From CAZFUY01 sp964522445 (lineage in GTDB: Bacteria > Pseudomonadota > Gammaproteobacteria > SZUA-229), in assembly GCA_964522445.1 (NCBI GenBank), contig CAZFUY010000019.1, positions 1 through 30,788 on the forward strand: a stretch of 30,788 bases of DNA, given 5' to 3'. Shown here one piece after another: positions 1-7,446 of the stretch. The translations under genes and the position numbers were made by a program. The first letter of the stretch is position 1; every line of letters begins with the position of its first letter. Below the pieces are notes generated by a model that had not been told where the DNA came from, did not search any database, and saw only the letters and a list, made by a program, of their open reading frames with translations.

Positions 1-414
1 CATTACACTGACTGGACTATCGGCCACGTACACTCAGGTGCTTTAGGCTGGGTTGCTATGGTTGCAGCCGGTGCGCTTTATCACCTGGTTATGAAGCTCT
101 GGAACACAGAAATGTATTCTTCAAAACTGGTTAATCTGCACTTCTGGTTAGCAACAATTGGTGCTGTTGTTTACATCATTGCGATGTGGGTATCAGGCAT
201 TATGCAGGCGCTAATGTGGAGAGATTACGATGACTACGGCACGCTGACTTATACCTTCGCAGAATCTGTTGCAGCAATGCATCCTTATTATGCAATGCGT
301 GCAATTGGCGGAATGATCTACTGGTTAGGCGGCGCTGTAATGTTATATAACGTTATTATGACAATTCGTAAGGCTACAGCAACTAACAATAGCCCTGCAA
401 CGGCTACGGCTTAA
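1..414 (+). CDS. ccoN: Cytochrome c oxidase cbb3-type subunit I (CcoN), 3' part
   Basis: C-terminal 137 residues of the catalytic subunit of cbb3 oxidase, which reduces O2 to water and pumps protons in the inner membrane. The reading frame is open from base 1, so the gene starts outside the window. The first visible residues are HYTDWTIGHVHSGALGW, a signature of CcoN. From knowledge of the family, the two histidines of HVH (codons at 25 and 31) are the axial ligands of heme b3 and heme b. Two or three further hydrophobic helices follow, then a short polar tail rich in Ala, Thr and Asn. ccoO starts 16 bp downstream, as expected for a ccoNOQP operon. The only incompleteness is the window edge. 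Confidence 0.96.
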   Translation, partial: HYTDWTIGHVHSGALGWVAMVAAGALYHLVMKLWNTEMYSSKLVNLHFWLATIGAVVYIIAMWVSGIMQALMWRDYDDYGTLTYTFAESVAAMHPYYAMRAIGGMIYWLGGAVMLYNVIMTIRKATATNNSPATATA

Positions 415-430
415 GGTAGGGGGAGAAAAA

Positions 431-1141
431 ATGTCTGATAAAATTCATTCAACTAAATTTCAGGACAAAATTGAACGTAATGCATTCTTAATGCTGATTA
501 TGGTTATGGTTCTGCTATCAGTGGGCGGCATTGTTGAAATCGTGCCGTTGTTCTATCTCAAAGATACAATGGAGCATAATAAAAATCCGGAAGTTCTCTG
601 GGATCGTCAGCAAGGCCAAACCCTGTCTGACTGGAAAATCGGTGATGGTGTACGTCCTTATACGCCTTTAGAACTAGCTGGCCGCGAGGCTTATATCCGT
701 GAAGGCTGTTACCTGTGTCACTCACAAATGATTCGTCCTTTCCGTGATGAGAAAGAACGCTATGGTCATTATTCACTGGCTTCAGAATCTATGTACGACC
801 ATCCTTTCCAGTGGGGCTCAAAACGTACAGGCCCTGATCTGGCTCGTGTTGGTGGCAAGTATTCAGATGAATGGCACATGCGCCATATGCGCGCACCACG
901 TGATGTGGTTCCAGAATCTGTTATGCCTAATTATCCATGGTTAGAAGAAAGCCAACTCGATGTAGATCGTGTTAAAACAACGATGGAAGCCATGCGTATG
1001 GTCGGTGTTCCCTACACAGATGCAGATATTGCAACTGCAGGTGACAGTGTGAGTGGTAAGAACGAACTGGATGCTGTAATCGCTTATCTACAGGTGTTAG
1101 GTACTATGGTTAAGTTCGACGACTCTAAAGATTACCGATAA
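431..1141 (+). CDS. ccoO: Cytochrome c oxidase cbb3-type subunit II (CcoO)
   Basis: Membrane-anchored mono-heme cytochrome c subunit that passes electrons from CcoP to CcoN. The protein has 236 residues. It has one N-terminal membrane helix (about residues 18-41), then a periplasmic cytochrome domain with the heme c motif CYLCH at Cys93, Cys96 and His97. Met165 (in ESVMPNYPW) is the probable second axial ligand. The start is well supported by a strong purine-rich ribosome-binding site (AGGGGGAG) just upstream. Only 2 bp separate its stop from the ccoQ start, so the genes are probably translationally coupled. Length and motif order are normal for the family. Confidence 0.97.
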   Translation: MSDKIHSTKFQDKIERNAFLMLIMVMVLLSVGGIVEIVPLFYLKDTMEHNKNPEVLWDRQQGQTLSDWKIGDGVRPYTPLELAGREAYIREGCYLCHSQMIRPFRDEKERYGHYSLASESMYDHPFQWGSKRTGPDLARVGGKYSDEWHMRHMRAPRDVVPESVMPNYPWLEESQLDVDRVKTTMEAMRMVGVPYTDADIATAGDSVSGKNELDAVIAYLQVLGTMVKFDDSKDYR

Positions 1142-1143
1142 TC

Positions 1144-1338
1144 ATGATGGACTTTTTCAATACAGACTGGGCGGCAATGACATTCAATGACTGGATTGGC
1201 ACCATCGTTACGGTGACCATTACCTTTCTAATGATCGGGGCCTATGTGTATGCATTCCATCCAAAAAATAAAGAAAAATTTGAATCGCTACGTCACATCC
1301 CTATGGATGATGAAAATGATGCGGAGGACACTAAATAA
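1144..1338 (+). CDS. ccoQ: Small cbb3 oxidase subunit CcoQ
   Basis: A 64-residue protein with one membrane helix (about residues 17-39), followed by a short charged, acidic tail. CcoQ-type subunits stabilise the assembled cbb3 complex. The assignment rests on the position between ccoO and ccoP, the size and the membrane topology, because CcoQ is poorly conserved in sequence. Two ATG codons stand side by side at 1144 and 1147, and either could be the start. There is no strong ribosome-binding site, so translation probably depends on coupling with ccoO. The stop TAA shares its last base with the ATG of ccoP (TAATG). Confidence 0.9.
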   Translation: MMDFFNTDWAAMTFNDWIGTIVTVTITFLMIGAYVYAFHPKNKEKFESLRHIPMDDENDAEDTK

Positions 1339-2207
1339 TGAGTGATGACAAAAACCCATTCCCAGGTGAAAATAATACGGGACATATATGGGATGATAAT
1401 CTGCGTGAGCTGCTAAATGAACCACCTGCATGGTGGCGTATTGGCTTTCATGCCAGCTGGATTTTCGTAATTGTTTATACCCTGCTGTATCCATCATGGC
1501 CTACCCTTACCAGCCACTATAAAGGCTTGTTAGGCTGGACATCACTGGATGAATACAGACAGGACATGAAAGAAATAGAAGATATCCGTGCGCCTTATGA
1601 AAATAAAATCAAATCAATGACAGCGGCTGAAATACTGGCTGATAATGAACTATCAGACTATGTTATTCATTCAGCTAAAGTATTATTTGGTGATAACTGT
1701 TCAGCCTGTCATGGCGGCGGTGGTCAGGGTATTCCCGGCTTCCCTGTACTGGCAGATGATAACTGGTTACACGGTGGCACTATTGAAAATATAGAAGCGA
1801 CTATTTCCGGCGGACGCGGCACAGGTACAACTAATGGCGGCGCAATGATGACCGCACAAAGCGCGCTGGTTAACGCAGAAGAAACAGACAAACTGGCTAA
1901 AGCTATCCTTGCTGGCACTATTGTTAGCGAACCACTGTACATGGAAAAAGGTTGTGTTGGTTGTCACGGTGTTGATGGTAAAGGTATGGCAGTGCTGGGT
2001 TCAGCTAACCTGACTGATTCTATCTACCGTTTCGCTGCTAAAGATCAGTTAGCAAGCATTAAACAAACCATTACTCATGGCGTAAACGATCCATCAGATC
2101 CACAAACGCGTAATGCTGTAATGCCTACATTTAGTGGCACCAAACTAACTGAAACAGACATTAAAAAACTGGCTGTTTATGTTCATAAGTTAGGCGGCGG
2201 CCAATAA
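1338..2207 (+). CDS. ccoP: Cytochrome c oxidase cbb3-type subunit III (CcoP)
   Basis: Di-heme cytochrome c subunit that takes electrons from soluble or membrane cytochrome c and hands them to CcoO. It has 289 residues. A cytoplasmic N-terminus is followed by one clear membrane helix (about 36-55). Then come two cytochrome c domains with heme motifs CSACH (Cys121, Cys124, His125) and CVGCH (Cys206, Cys209, His210). Only one membrane segment is evident. The start overlaps the ccoQ stop by one base. An 11-bp hairpin and a small membrane ORF follow downstream. No odd features are seen in the coding sequence. Confidence 0.97.
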   Translation: MSDDKNPFPGENNTGHIWDDNLRELLNEPPAWWRIGFHASWIFVIVYTLLYPSWPTLTSHYKGLLGWTSLDEYRQDMKEIEDIRAPYENKIKSMTAAEILADNELSDYVIHSAKVLFGDNCSACHGGGGQGIPGFPVLADDNWLHGGTIENIEATISGGRGTGTTNGGAMMTAQSALVNAEETDKLAKAILAGTIVSEPLYMEKGCVGCHGVDGKGMAVLGSANLTDSIYRFAAKDQLASIKQTITHGVNDPSDPQTRNAVMPTFSGTKLTETDIKKLAVYVHKLGGGQ

Positions 2208-2231
2208 ATAACAGCAAAGCTGTACACACAA

Positions 2232-2259
2232 AGATCTGAGCCAAACCTGGCTCAGATCT
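2232..2259 (+). other. Hairpin between ccoP and the small membrane ORF
   Basis: A perfect 11-bp inverted repeat (AGATCTGAGCC, 6-nt loop AAACCT, GGCTCAGATCT) lies 24 bp after the ccoP stop. No T run follows it, so it is not a standard intrinsic terminator. A role in protecting the 3' end of the ccoNOQP message, or in processing between ccoP and the following small ORF, is inferred. Confidence 0.6.
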
Positions 2260-2290
2260 CGTCAACCTCTAACTCCTGGGGAGAAATAAA

Positions 2291-2404
2291 ATGGACTCAG
2301 TAGCATTCTGGGCAATAGCAGCCGTTACAGGTTCATGCATTGTTTTCATATTTTTAATTATCAAAGTAATTAAACTGATAAACACAACTCATTCAGAAGA
2401 TTAA
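2291..2404 (+). CDS. 37-residue single-helix membrane protein, CcoM-like position
   Basis: A short ORF that standard gene finding would miss. It starts MDSVAFWAIAAVTGS, has one hydrophobic helix (about residues 5-29), then a positively charged stretch (KVIKLI) and a short polar tail ending HSED. Support for translation is good: a GGGGAG ribosome-binding site lies 7 bp before the ATG, and a strong intrinsic terminator follows the stop at once. The ORF therefore looks like the last gene of the ccoNOQP transcript. Pseudomonas stutzeri cbb3 oxidase has a single-helix subunit of similar size, CcoM. Similarity here is in size, topology and context only; sequence homology has not been shown. It could also be an unrelated small assembly factor. 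Confidence 0.7.
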   Translation: MDSVAFWAIAAVTGSCIVFIFLIIKVIKLINTTHSED

Positions 2405-2405
2405 T

Positions 2406-2431
2406 AAAAGGGGTTTCATACCCCCTTTTTT
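2406..2431 (+). terminator. Intrinsic terminator of the ccoNOQP operon
   Basis: AAAAGGGG, an 8-nt loop and CCCCTTTT form an 8-bp stem, followed by more T residues. It begins two bases after the stop of the small membrane ORF. This ends the oxidase structural operon and separates it from ccoG. Confidence 0.85.
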
Positions 2432-2493
2432 ACAAATAATTAAAACCGTAAATTATTATTTTAAACCCAAAGCCGCATCAATTAGTGTTTGCT

Positions 2494-2516
2494 TATATGT
2501 GATATAATCACTTATA
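2494..2516. promoter_or_regulatory. Palindromic operator candidate upstream of ccoG
   Basis: An inverted repeat, GTGAT-ATA-ATCAC (2499-2511), extends outward with a matching TATA on each side after one mismatch. It contains TATAAT at 2503-2508, which could be a -10 box. The 3-base spacer fits neither FNR (4 between GAT and ATC half-sites) nor CRP. It lies about 115 bp before ccoG in an AT-rich gap of 222 bp that holds no other gene. The identity of any regulator is unknown. Confidence 0.4.
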
Positions 2517-2626
2517 TTTTTTCTGGATAGATTCATAATAACGTAATATATAATCTCATTAAAAAATTATTAAAACTTTTTTAAAAAGCCGCTATGCATT
2601 TAGTTAAATTGCAGGAGTTATTTTAG

Positions 2627-4051
2627 GTGGGCACAGAAAAAGAACAGCCAGACCAACAAGCACAAATCGACGAGCTTTATGAAGAAGCAAGTTACTGGCA
2701 TGTAAATACTGGCGAAGAAAAAATTCACCCAAAACGAATGGCGGGGCGTTTTCGCAACTTTAAATGGCTGGCAGCACTTGTATGGCTAACTTATTTTTTT
2801 GGTCCTTATCTTCGCTGGGGTGATCGTCAGGCTGTTTTATTTGATATTCCAAATCGTAAATTTCATATCTTTGATGTTACCATCATGCCGCAGGATGTCT
2901 GGTTGCTGGCTGTTATTCTGCTCTTTTTTTCTATCTTATTAGCTGCAGCCACTTCTCTCGCCGGCAGAGTTTATTGTGGCTACTTTTGTTTCCAGACAAT
3001 ATGGACCGATATTTTCACCCTCATAGAAGAAAAACTTGAAGGTAATCCCACCAAACGACGCAAGCTTGATAAAGCCCCGTGGGATTTTAATAAAATAAAA
3101 ATAAAAATCATCAAACATTTTTTATGGCTTTTAATTGGTGCAATCACAGGTATTTCATTTGTTGCCTGGTTTACAGATGCTTACCAGTTATGGATTGATT
3201 ATTTAACATTTAATGCTTCTGTAAGTGCCTGGACTATTTTAATCACCTTTACATTGGGCACATATATTCTTGCTGGTTTCATGCGTGAACAAACCTGCTT
3301 CTGGCTATGCCCTTATGCCCGCATTCAGGGTGTCATGTATGATTCTGAAACAATCTTACCAACCTATGATGTTTCTCGAGGAGAACCTCGCGGAAAATTA
3401 AGCAAGGGCAAACCCATTGAAGGTAATGGAGACTGTATTTCATGCAATCAATGTGTCGCCGTTTGCCCAACAGGCATAGATATACGCCATGGACAACAGG
3501 AAGGCTGCATCACCTGTGCATTATGCATTGATGCCTGTGACTCTGTTATGGAAAAAATTGGTAAACCTAAAGGACTTATTCGTTATGCTTCATTAGATGA
3601 AATGGAAGGCAAACCCCAACTGCCAGTGCATAAAAGACCACGCGTATTAATTTATCTTGCAATTATGCTGCTATCTATTGTCAGTTTACTGTATGGGCTA
3701 ACACATTTAGGTACGTTTGATTTTAAAGTTCTGCATGAACGCCAACCCTTATTTGTACAGTTAAGTAATGGTTCTATCCAAAATAAATATTATTTAAAAA
3801 TTCTTAATAAAACAGATACAGATATGCACATCAGTATTGCAGCCGATGGCCCAGAAGGACTGAAAATGCGAGGCATGAGAGAAAAAACATTACTACCCGC
3901 AGGCAAACTAAGTAGCTTTACAGTATTTATAAGCATACCTAAAAAACAGCTTAAAGATGATAGAACATCTATTAACTTTAGAATACAGTCATTTGAAGTA
4001 TACGAAGACTCATCTGAGTACCTGAGTATGTTTTATGGCCCAAAGTATTAA
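2627..4051 (+). CDS. ccoG: cbb3 oxidase assembly protein CcoG (FixG/RdxA family), 4Fe-4S
   Basis: Membrane iron-sulfur protein needed for cbb3 oxidase biogenesis. In the family it has been linked to copper reduction for the CcoN copper centre. The 474 residues show membrane helices at about 45-62, 90-110, 164-183, 202-219 and 338-358. There are Cys pairs in GYFCF and CFWLCP, and two ferredoxin-like clusters: Cys270/273/276/280 and Cys294/297/300/304. A C-terminal Ig-like periplasmic domain follows the last helix. The start is GTG, supported by AGGAG 9 bp upstream (2613-2617). It leads a ccoG-H-I-S unit separate from the ccoNOQP transcript. Confidence 0.95.
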   Translation: MGTEKEQPDQQAQIDELYEEASYWHVNTGEEKIHPKRMAGRFRNFKWLAALVWLTYFFGPYLRWGDRQAVLFDIPNRKFHIFDVTIMPQDVWLLAVILLFFSILLAAATSLAGRVYCGYFCFQTIWTDIFTLIEEKLEGNPTKRRKLDKAPWDFNKIKIKIIKHFLWLLIGAITGISFVAWFTDAYQLWIDYLTFNASVSAWTILITFTLGTYILAGFMREQTCFWLCPYARIQGVMYDSETILPTYDVSRGEPRGKLSKGKPIEGNGDCISCNQCVAVCPTGIDIRHGQQEGCITCALCIDACDSVMEKIGKPKGLIRYASLDEMEGKPQLPVHKRPRVLIYLAIMLLSIVSLLYGLTHLGTFDFKVLHERQPLFVQLSNGSIQNKYYLKILNKTDTDMHISIAADGPEGLKMRGMREKTLLPAGKLSSFTVFISIPKKQLKDDRTSINFRIQSFEVYEDSSEYLSMFYGPKY

Positions 4052-4087
4052 AGAGCACCTCTAAACTATAATGTAGTGAATAAAATT

Positions 4088-4621
4088 ATGAACGAAGCAA
4101 TTATATCTAATAATAAAATATCTCAGGACAACCCTAACGCATTACGCAACCCATGGGTTTTAGGCTGGTTAACTTTGGTCGCCATTGTTTTACTGGTTAA
4201 TTTTACAATGATCACCATTGCCTTTGTAACGAATCCTGGACTGGTAACAGAAGACTATTATGAAAAAGGCCAGGACTATGAAAAAAATATTGCTAAAATT
4301 CATGCCGCAAGAAAAGCATTAGGCTGGACATATAAAACAAACTACCCGGCTAATCCTGTTATGAATACCTCCGCACATTACAGTTTTAACATTATTGATA
4401 AAAAAGGTTTAGCACTTAGCAATGCCACTGTTACTTTTTCTGCTTACCGTCCTTCAGATGTTGATGCAGATTTTTCTGTAACTATGATAGAAACCATTCC
4501 TGGTCGTTATGAAGCAAAAATAAATTACCCCCTGAAAGGTCTCTGGGAAATTACAGCAACTATAAAACAGGGTAATAATAGTTTTGACTTTACACGCAGA
4601 ACCAGTGTGCTTGCACAATAA
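4088..4621 (+). CDS. ccoH: cbb3 oxidase assembly protein CcoH (FixH family)
   Basis: Single-pass membrane protein needed for assembly or stability of cbb3 oxidase. It has one helix (roughly residues 25-46) followed by the typical motif NPGLVTEDYYEKGQDYEKN, then a periplasmic beta-rich domain. The ATG at 4088 gives 177 residues. A GTG at 4076 would add four residues. Neither has a visible ribosome-binding site, so the choice is uncertain. It lies 36 bp after ccoG and is followed by a C/G-rich hairpin repeat before ccoI. Confidence 0.92.
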   Translation: MNEAIISNNKISQDNPNALRNPWVLGWLTLVAIVLLVNFTMITIAFVTNPGLVTEDYYEKGQDYEKNIAKIHAARKALGWTYKTNYPANPVMNTSAHYSFNIIDKKGLALSNATVTFSAYRPSDVDADFSVTMIETIPGRYEAKINYPLKGLWEITATIKQGNNSFDFTRRTSVLAQ

Positions 4622-4625
4622 CAAA

Positions 4626-4662
4626 ATCCCCTCCCCCTGCCCCCTCCCGTAAAGGGAGGGGG
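4626..4662. repeat. C/G-rich intergenic hairpin repeat (copy 1)
   Basis: A C-rich run leads into a perfect 9-bp hairpin: CCCCCTCCC (4640-4648), loop GTAAA, GGGAGGGGG (4654-4662). A second element of the same design lies at 25926-25963 (CCCCTC...CCCT...GGGAGAGGGGA). This marks a dispersed intergenic repeat family. The G-rich arm also holds the only purine-rich segment before the ccoI ATG, so folding of the RNA would hide the ccoI ribosome-binding site. Confidence 0.75.
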
Positions 4663-4673
4663 AACTAGAAATC

Positions 4674-7127
4674 ATGACAGACTCACAACATAAAAACTGT
4701 TTTCACTGCGGCTTAGCTAATTCTGAAAAAAATAAATTTGAAACAGAAATAGAAGGCAATAAACAACAGTTTTGTTGTCTTGGTTGCCTATCCGTATGTA
4801 AAATGATTTATAAATCAGGTTTACAGGGTTTTTATCAGCGCACACCCGATGGTCAATTATTAGCACCTCCTCCAGAACCACCGAAAGATATTTCTCTGTA
4901 TGATCTTGATGATGTTCAAAGCGAATATGTAGACTCTCTGGGCGAAACCCGTAATATTCACCTGCTAGTAGAAGGCATCCATTGTGCTGCCTGTGTCTGG
5001 TTAATTGAGCGCACACTTTCAAATACTGCTGGCATTATTGATATAAAAGTTAATCTGGCTAATAAACGTTTGCACATACGCTGGAATAACGAACAAATTA
5101 AACTATCAAATATTATTCAACGCCTTAGTGAAACGGGTTATGCCGCCTTACCTTTTGATCCAGAAACAGCAGAAGGTGCAATAAAAAAACAGAATAGAAC
5201 TTTATTATTACGCATGGCCTTTGCTGCTTTTGCCATGATGAATTTATTATGGGTTTCAATTGCGCTATACAGCGGTGCAGACAAAGGTGAATTTAGATCT
5301 TTATTTCACTGGATAGGTTTTGCATTAGCCACACCTACTCTGCTCTATTCCGGCTGGCCCTTTTTAAAAGGCGCATGGACAGGTTTAAAACAGTTACATT
5401 TAACAATGGATCTTCCCATTGCTATTGGCGCAACCATAACCTATGCATACTCAGTTTATGTTACCGTGACAGAAAGTCAGATAGGTGAAGTTTATTTTGA
5501 TACTGTTGTTAACTTCATCTTTGTTATTCTTGTGGGTCGTTTTCTGGAAGCAAAATCAAAGCGACATGCCATTGCAGCCACTCAGCGTTTATTAGACCTG
5601 CAACCTAAAGTTGCTAATGTTATTCGTGATGGAAAAACACAGATTGTGCCTATTCGTTCTGTTAAACAAAATGAAACAGTACTTATCAAGGCCGGAAATA
5701 AAATACCTGTCGATGGCATTATAATTAAAGGACAAAGCAGCATTAATGAAGCCATGTTAAATGGCGAATCAATTCCAGTAAAAAAATCAGTAAACGATCA
5801 TGTCTCTGCTGGCACTATAAATATAGACAGTGCATTAACAGTTAAAGTTGAAAACACCTTAAGAAAAACAGCCTTAGGGAAAATAATCAGCCTTGTCGAA
5901 GAAGCACAGGCATCAAAAGCACCAATTCAATGTATTGCAGATAAAATTGTTCCCTGGTTTGTTGCCATCACTTTATTATTAGCCACGCTAACATTTATCT
6001 GGTGGTACAGCAGCGGTATTGAACACGCCCTGCTTGCAGCAACTGCGGTACTTATTATAACCTGCCCCTGTGCTTTTGGTTTGGCCACGCCAATGGCTAT
6101 TGCTGTTGCTTCTGGCTTAGGTGCTCACGAAGGCATATTGGTAAAGAACGGCGCTGTATTAGAATATCTATCAGATATTAATCATTTTGTATTTGATAAA
6201 ACAGGCACACTGACCGAAGGAAAAATCCAGGTAACTCATATATATACCGACAATATAGATGAAGAAAAATTACTACATATAACCGCACAGATTGAACAAT
6301 ATTCAGAACACAGCATTGCCAAAGCGATTACTAATGAAGCAAAAAAAAGAAACCTTACATTAAACACTGACAGCGTTAATCATTTTGAAAACAAAGCAGG
6401 CTTCGGCATAAAAGCAGATTTTGATAATAAAAATATTGTTATTGGAACCAGCAACTGGTTAAAAGAAAACAATATAGAAATAAATAAAGATTTACAGAAT
6501 AAAGCCACTGAATTTGAAAATCAGGGCATCAGTTGCATTCACATAGCCATCAATAAAAATGAAGCGGGATTAATTGTTATTGCCGACAAATTACGAGCCG
6601 ATGCAAAACAACTCATAGAAAATCTTCGAAAAGATAATATAAAATTAACTCTTCTCAGCGGCGACAGAAAAAATGTTGCTGAAGCCATAGCTAAAGAACT
6701 GGGCGGTATGAATGTCATCGCCGAAGTACTGCCAGAAGATAAAGACAATGTTATTAAACAGCTACAGAAAAAAGGCGAACGGGTTGCTATGGTGGGTGAT
6801 GGCATTAATGATGCACCCGCACTAATAAGAGCCGATGTCGGTATTGCTGTAGGCTCTGGCACAGATGTCTCTATGGAAAGTGCTGATATTGTTTTATTAA
6901 GCAATGAGCTTGAAAAAATTCGACAGGCATCTCAGCTATCCAGAAGAGCCTTAAAAACCATAAGACAAAATATAGGCATATCTATCACTTACAATGTTAT
7001 TATGGTACCACTTGCCATGATGGCATTTGTAACACCTTTAGTTGCCGCCATTTCTATGCCCGTTAGCTCTTTAGCAGTAATAGGCAATGCAGCCAGAATA
7101 AGAACTATTTTTAAACAAAAATCATAG
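4674..7127 (+). CDS. ccoI: Copper-exporting P1B-type ATPase CcoI (FixI)
   Basis: P-type ATPase that moves copper across the inner membrane for cbb3 oxidase assembly. It has 817 residues. The N-terminus has a Cys-rich segment (Cys9, Cys12, Cys34, Cys35, Cys38, Cys42), then a heavy-metal-associated domain with the metal site GIHCAAC (Cys104, Cys107). Eight membrane helices are expected. The ion-binding CPC motif is at 464-466, the phosphorylation site DKTGT has Asp508, an HS motif (SEHSIAKAI) follows, and the hinge GDGINDAP is at 708-715. The longer N-terminal Cys-rich part is typical of CcoI/FixI compared with housekeeping CopA. It is followed after 21 bp by ccoS. Confidence 0.96.
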   Translation: MTDSQHKNCFHCGLANSEKNKFETEIEGNKQQFCCLGCLSVCKMIYKSGLQGFYQRTPDGQLLAPPPEPPKDISLYDLDDVQSEYVDSLGETRNIHLLVEGIHCAACVWLIERTLSNTAGIIDIKVNLANKRLHIRWNNEQIKLSNIIQRLSETGYAALPFDPETAEGAIKKQNRTLLLRMAFAAFAMMNLLWVSIALYSGADKGEFRSLFHWIGFALATPTLLYSGWPFLKGAWTGLKQLHLTMDLPIAIGATITYAYSVYVTVTESQIGEVYFDTVVNFIFVILVGRFLEAKSKRHAIAATQRLLDLQPKVANVIRDGKTQIVPIRSVKQNETVLIKAGNKIPVDGIIIKGQSSINEAMLNGESIPVKKSVNDHVSAGTINIDSALTVKVENTLRKTALGKIISLVEEAQASKAPIQCIADKIVPWFVAITLLLATLTFIWWYSSGIEHALLAATAVLIITCPCAFGLATPMAIAVASGLGAHEGILVKNGAVLEYLSDINHFVFDKTGTLTEGKIQVTHIYTDNIDEEKLLHITAQIEQYSEHSIAKAITNEAKKRNLTLNTDSVNHFENKAGFGIKADFDNKNIVIGTSNWLKENNIEINKDLQNKATEFENQGISCIHIAINKNEAGLIVIADKLRADAKQLIENLRKDNIKLTLLSGDRKNVAEAIAKELGGMNVIAEVLPEDKDNVIKQLQKKGERVAMVGDGINDAPALIRADVGIAVGSGTDVSMESADIVLLSNELEKIRQASQLSRRALKTIRQNIGISITYNVIMVPLAMMAFVTPLVAAISMPVSSLAVIGNAARIRTIFKQKS

Positions 7128-7148
7128 TAACTATTAAGCAGGTGATTT

Positions 7149-7373
7149 ATGGAAGTTATTTACGGCCTTATTCCACTTATGATTATCATAGGTCTCGCTA
7201 TGGTTATTATTTTTTTCTGGACAGTTAAAAGCGGCCAGTATGATGATATGGAAGGCGACTCAAATAGAATACTAATGGATGAAGATGAAGACATGATGCC
7301 TGATAATAAAGCAGAAAATGATCCACAAAATAAAGAAGGATTTGATAAAAGAAACTGGCCTGATGCTGATTAG
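7149..7373 (+). CDS. ccoS: cbb3 oxidase maturation protein CcoS
   Basis: A 74-residue protein with one N-terminal helix (about residues 5-25), then the typical CcoS motif (FFWTVKSGQYDDMEGDSNRI) and a strongly acidic tail. CcoS proteins are needed to insert heme b and copper into cbb3 oxidase. A ribosome-binding site is visible (AGCAGGTG before the ATG). It is the last gene of the ccoGHIS unit. The 73-bp gap to the convergent pelG holds no clear terminator hairpin. Confidence 0.95.
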   Translation: MEVIYGLIPLMIIIGLAMVIIFFWTVKSGQYDDMEGDSNRILMDEDEDMMPDNKAENDPQNKEGFDKRNWPDAD

Positions 7374-7446
7374 CAATATTAAAAAAAATGATCACTAACA
7401 CTTTTTGATCTTATAAAACAACCAGGTATCAGAAGCTATAATTTAT

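Noticed and set aside
558..776. Minus-strand open frame inside ccoO, and similar frames inside other genes
   Set aside because: These frames lie opposite or out of frame to clear genes, have no family features or ribosome-binding sites, and are shadows of the real coding sequence.
2499..2511. FNR or CRP site before ccoG
   Set aside because: The half-sites GTGAT and ATCAC are 3 bases apart. FNR needs 4 and CRP-type sites have an even centre, so only an unknown operator is claimed.
7374..7446. Bidirectional terminator between ccoS and pelG
   Set aside because: Only a 5-bp stem around two GATC sites with a long loop can be formed; no convincing hairpin with T run is seen.
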